Positions 62,113-64,000 of a DNA stretch of 64,000 nt are shown here, in pieces (position 1 is the first letter of the stretch; the number at the start of each line of letters is the position of its first letter). Made by a program: the position numbers and the translations under genes. The notes below the pieces were generated by a model, which worked only from the letters and a program-made list of their open reading frames with translations, had not been told where the DNA came from and made no database searches. This DNA is from an uncultured Desulfatiglans sp. (GTDB lineage Bacteria > Desulfobacterota > DSM-4660 > Desulfatiglandales > Desulfatiglandaceae), in assembly GCA_900498135.1 (NCBI GenBank), contig LR026961.1:1304520-1368519 (forward strand), read 5' to 3'.

Positions 62113-63125
62113 TGCTCGAGCTCCACCTTGAGCTGCCGACTCATCAGCTCACGTACAGCCGAGTGCGGATCCTTGTCCTCGTAAAGGATCTCGTAGACCT
62201 GAGCCGTAATCGGCATTTCCACGTTCATTTTTTCCGCAAGAGTATGCGCCGAACGCGCGGTCTTGACTCCCTCCGCCACCATCTGCATCCCAGCAGTGAT
62301 CTCTGCGATCTTCCGCCCGTGCCCTATTTCCAGCCCAACTGTCCGGTTTCTGCTTAAATCCCCGGTGCACGTCAACACCAGATCACCAATCCCGGCAAGG
62401 CCTGCAAAGGTATGGGGATTCGCGCCCAGTCTGACTCCCAGCCTTGTCATCTCAGCCAAGCCCCGGGTGATCAACGCCGCTCTGGCATTATGACCGAAAT
62501 GCAATCCGTCGGCCGCACCGGCCGCTATTGCAATGACGTTCTTGAGGGCCCCTCCCAGTTGCACGCCGATGAGGTCGGCCGTGCCATAAACGCGCAACCA
62601 TTCTGTATTGAAGAGAGACTGCAGTTTTTGTGCGCAATCCAATTGACGGGCGCCGATCGTAACCGCTGTCGGCAAGTGGCGTGCCACCTCTTTCGCAAAA
62701 CTTGGACCTGCGAGACAAGCGAATCGATCCCGCCATTCTGCTCCCAACACCTCTTCGGCGACCTCGGACATCAGCATCTGGGTCTCGTTCTCGATTCCCT
62801 TCGTGGCGGCGATCAATATCGCATCAGAGGCGAGATGCTCCTTCAGCCGGTAGAGGACTTCCCGAAAAACGTGGGAAGGAACCACAAGAAGCACAATCTT
62901 CATATCTCTCACCGATTCCGCCAGGGAACGAACCGGCTCGAGCCGTTCCGACAACGTGATATCGGGTAAAAAAACGCGATTGACACGATCGACACGGATG
63001 TGCTGACAGACCTCCTCTTCCCTCACCCACAACTTTACATCCAATCCCTTTTCCGCCAACAAGTTCGCGAGCGCCGTTCCCCAGCTTCCAGCACCAATCA
63101 CAGCAACTTTGGAGATATTAGACAT
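62109..63125 (-). CDS. gpsA: NAD(P)-dependent glycerol-3-phosphate dehydrogenase
   Basis: A 338-residue enzyme that makes glycerol 3-phosphate, the substrate of PlsY, from dihydroxyacetone phosphate. VIGAGSWGTALANLLAEKG is the nucleotide loop. ATKGIENETQMLMSEVAEEV, LAGPSFAKEVARHLPTAVTI and the catalytic lysine region GGALKNVIAIAAGAADGLHF follow. GLAGIGDLVLTCTGDLSRNR is also conserved. Its stop overlaps the birA start. Confidence 0.97.
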   Translation of the reverse strand: MSNISKVAVIGAGSWGTALANLLAEKGLDVKLWVREEEVCQHIRVDRVNRVFLPDITLSERLEPVRSLAESVRDMKIVLLVVPSHVFREVLYRLKEHLASDAILIAATKGIENETQMLMSEVAEEVLGAEWRDRFACLAGPSFAKEVARHLPTAVTIGARQLDCAQKLQSLFNTEWLRVYGTADLIGVQLGGALKNVIAIAAGAADGLHFGHNARAALITRGLAEMTRLGVRLGANPHTFAGLAGIGDLVLTCTGDLSRNRTVGLEIGHGRKIAEITAGMQMVAEGVKTARSAHTLAEKMNVEMPITAQVYEILYEDKDPHSAVRELMSRQLKVELEH

Positions 63126-63187
63126 CCCGGCAAGCCCCTCCCATTCTTCATTTCAAGCAGCTAAAAAAGCCGTTAGACAATCCATCT

Positions 63188-63372
63188 AGCTTCCATCCGG
63201 AAATGGTCTTTTGGGCCAATCTCGGCCTCGTTCCTCACCTTTGCCCTCGAGATCCTCGCACCAGGACCTTTTACTTTCCAGGCCATACGCCAAAACGGCT
63301 ACCCGCCCGACAGCGATGGGACTGCGCACCCGAAGGGTGTGAAGAAAAATCCTCACTTCCGGATGGAAACTG
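63188..63372 (-). repeat. dispersed foldback repeat, copy F (one 52-bp module)
   Basis: The termini AGCTTCCATCCGGAAATG (63188-63205) and CACTTCCGGATGGAAACT (63354-63371) are inverted repeats with two mismatches. On the minus strand the module CTTCACACCC TTC GGGTGCGCAGTCCC and a TCGCTGTCGGG hairpin follow the terminus. The central hairpin is altered (CGAGGATCTCG). It ends exactly at the gyrA stop codon. Confidence 0.8.
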
Positions 63373-64000
63373 TTAATCCTCCATTACCTTGGCAACCCCT
63401 GCAACCTTCTCATCCTCAGCCAAATCAATAAGCTTGACACCTTGGGTATTCCTACCGATAGTCGAAATGTCAGCGACGCGGAGCCGAATGATTTTTCCTT
63501 GTACTGTCATAAGCATCAACTGGTCCTGATCGCTCACCTGATAGGCAAAGACCACTAACCCGTTTCTTTCTGTGGTCTTAATGGTCAAAATACCTTTGCC
63601 ACCTCGGTTCTGACGACGGTATTCCTCTGTTCTCGTTCTCTTCCCGTACCCATTTTCTGTCACGGTCAAGATCGTTGCGCCTTCGTCCAGAGCATCCATC
63701 CCGACCACTCGATCTTCGGGATCCATGCGGATGCCCGTGACCCCGGCGGCAATCCGCCCCATCGGCCGCAGCTCCTCCTCCGAGAAGCGGATCGATTTCC
63801 CGAACTGGGTGGTCAAAAAGATATCCTGATTTCCAGTCGTCAAACGCACACCGATCAGCTCATCCTCCTCCCTGATCTTCAATCCAACAATACCGCCTGT
63901 CCGCGGCCGGCTGTAGGCCGTCAAATCGGTCTTCTTCACAAACCCCTGGCGCGTCGCCATTACCACATATTTTCCCTGTTCAAAATCCCGGACGGGCAGG
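63373..64000 (-). CDS. gyrA: DNA gyrase subunit A (C-terminal part; 5' end beyond window)
   Basis: About 209 C-terminal residues are visible, open at the right edge. The segments belong to the beta-pinwheel of GyrA, which wraps DNA: VVMATRQGFVKKTDLTAYSR, GIVGLKIREEDELIGVRLTT, GKSIRFSEEELRPMGRIAAG, RRQNRGGKGILTIKTTERNG and TIGRNTQGVKLIDLAEDEKV. The GyrA-box (QRRGGKG-like) is present as QNRGGKG, supporting gyrase over topoisomerase IV. The stop codon directly abuts repeat copy F. Confidence 0.96.
   Translation of the reverse strand, partial: LPVRDFEQGKYVVMATRQGFVKKTDLTAYSRPRTGGIVGLKIREEDELIGVRLTTGNQDIFLTTQFGKSIRFSEEELRPMGRIAAGVTGIRMDPEDRVVGMDALDEGATILTVTENGYGKRTRTEEYRRQNRGGKGILTIKTTERNGLVVFAYQVSDQDQLMLMTVQGKIIRLRVADISTIGRNTQGVKLIDLAEDEKVAGVAKVMED

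Overview
The window looks like a piece of an origin-proximal chromosome from a strictly anaerobic, GC-rich bacterium, most likely a Desulfobacterota (deltaproteobacterial) sulfate reducer or syntroph. This is inference. It rests on a four-part ferredoxin-linked 2-oxoacid oxidoreductase, an NfnAB-type flavin-based bifurcating transhydrogenase, corrinoid/CODH-linked accessory proteins (a RACo-like activator, CooC, a CooT-like protein), HypE, a homocysteine-biosynthesis (HcyBio) protein, and several small DUF families common in that phylum (DUF3467, DUF1178, DUF3786, DUF3842, DUF6125-like). Origin proximity is suggested by dnaA, parAB, smc, rsmG, gyrA and two parS-like palindromes. No rRNA, tRNA, CRISPR array, phage or insertion sequence was recognised.

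Layout. 0-4.2 kb: DUF3467 protein, cyclase-family hydrolase, a zinc-ribbon protein, a radical SAM protein behind a promoter with an overlapping palindrome, and ftsY. 4.5-15.5 kb: smc, a parS-like site, a DUF6125-like protein, radA, comEC, murA and a Mut7-C protein. 16-24.5 kb: two dodecins, a TetR regulator, rsmG with a LOG-family gene, a class IV aminotransferase, the 2-oxoacid:ferredoxin oxidoreductase genes, a cupin regulator and a DUF1178 protein. 25-31 kb: flavoprotein, stand-alone IMP cyclohydrolase, nfnAB and a ferredoxin-nitroreductase. 31-45 kb: cooC, serC, asnS, a porin, DUF3786, WbqC, a phosphofructokinase, HcyBio, an M16C protease and an MFS transporter. 45.7-53 kb: RACo-like protein, dipeptidase, dus, an IspH-UbiA fusion, a glycosyltransferase, CooT-like and DUF3842. 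53-64 kb: plsY, parAB with parS, hypE, ddl, an AT-richer non-coding stretch, dnaA with a coupled small membrane protein, birA, gpsA and the 3' end of gyrA.

The most unusual feature is a dispersed family of foldback elements between genes (about 4.3, 15.6, 24.7, 24.9, 34.9, 58.2 and 63.3 kb, plus fragments). The cleanest copy has perfect 20-bp terminal inverted repeats, and its whole length is an imperfect palindrome. A 52-bp two-hairpin module is present zero, one or two times in the centre. Hairpin stems differ between copies by compensatory changes, and several copies end exactly at the stop codon of the neighbouring gene. The second highlight is an IspH reductase fused to a UbiA-like membrane prenyltransferase.
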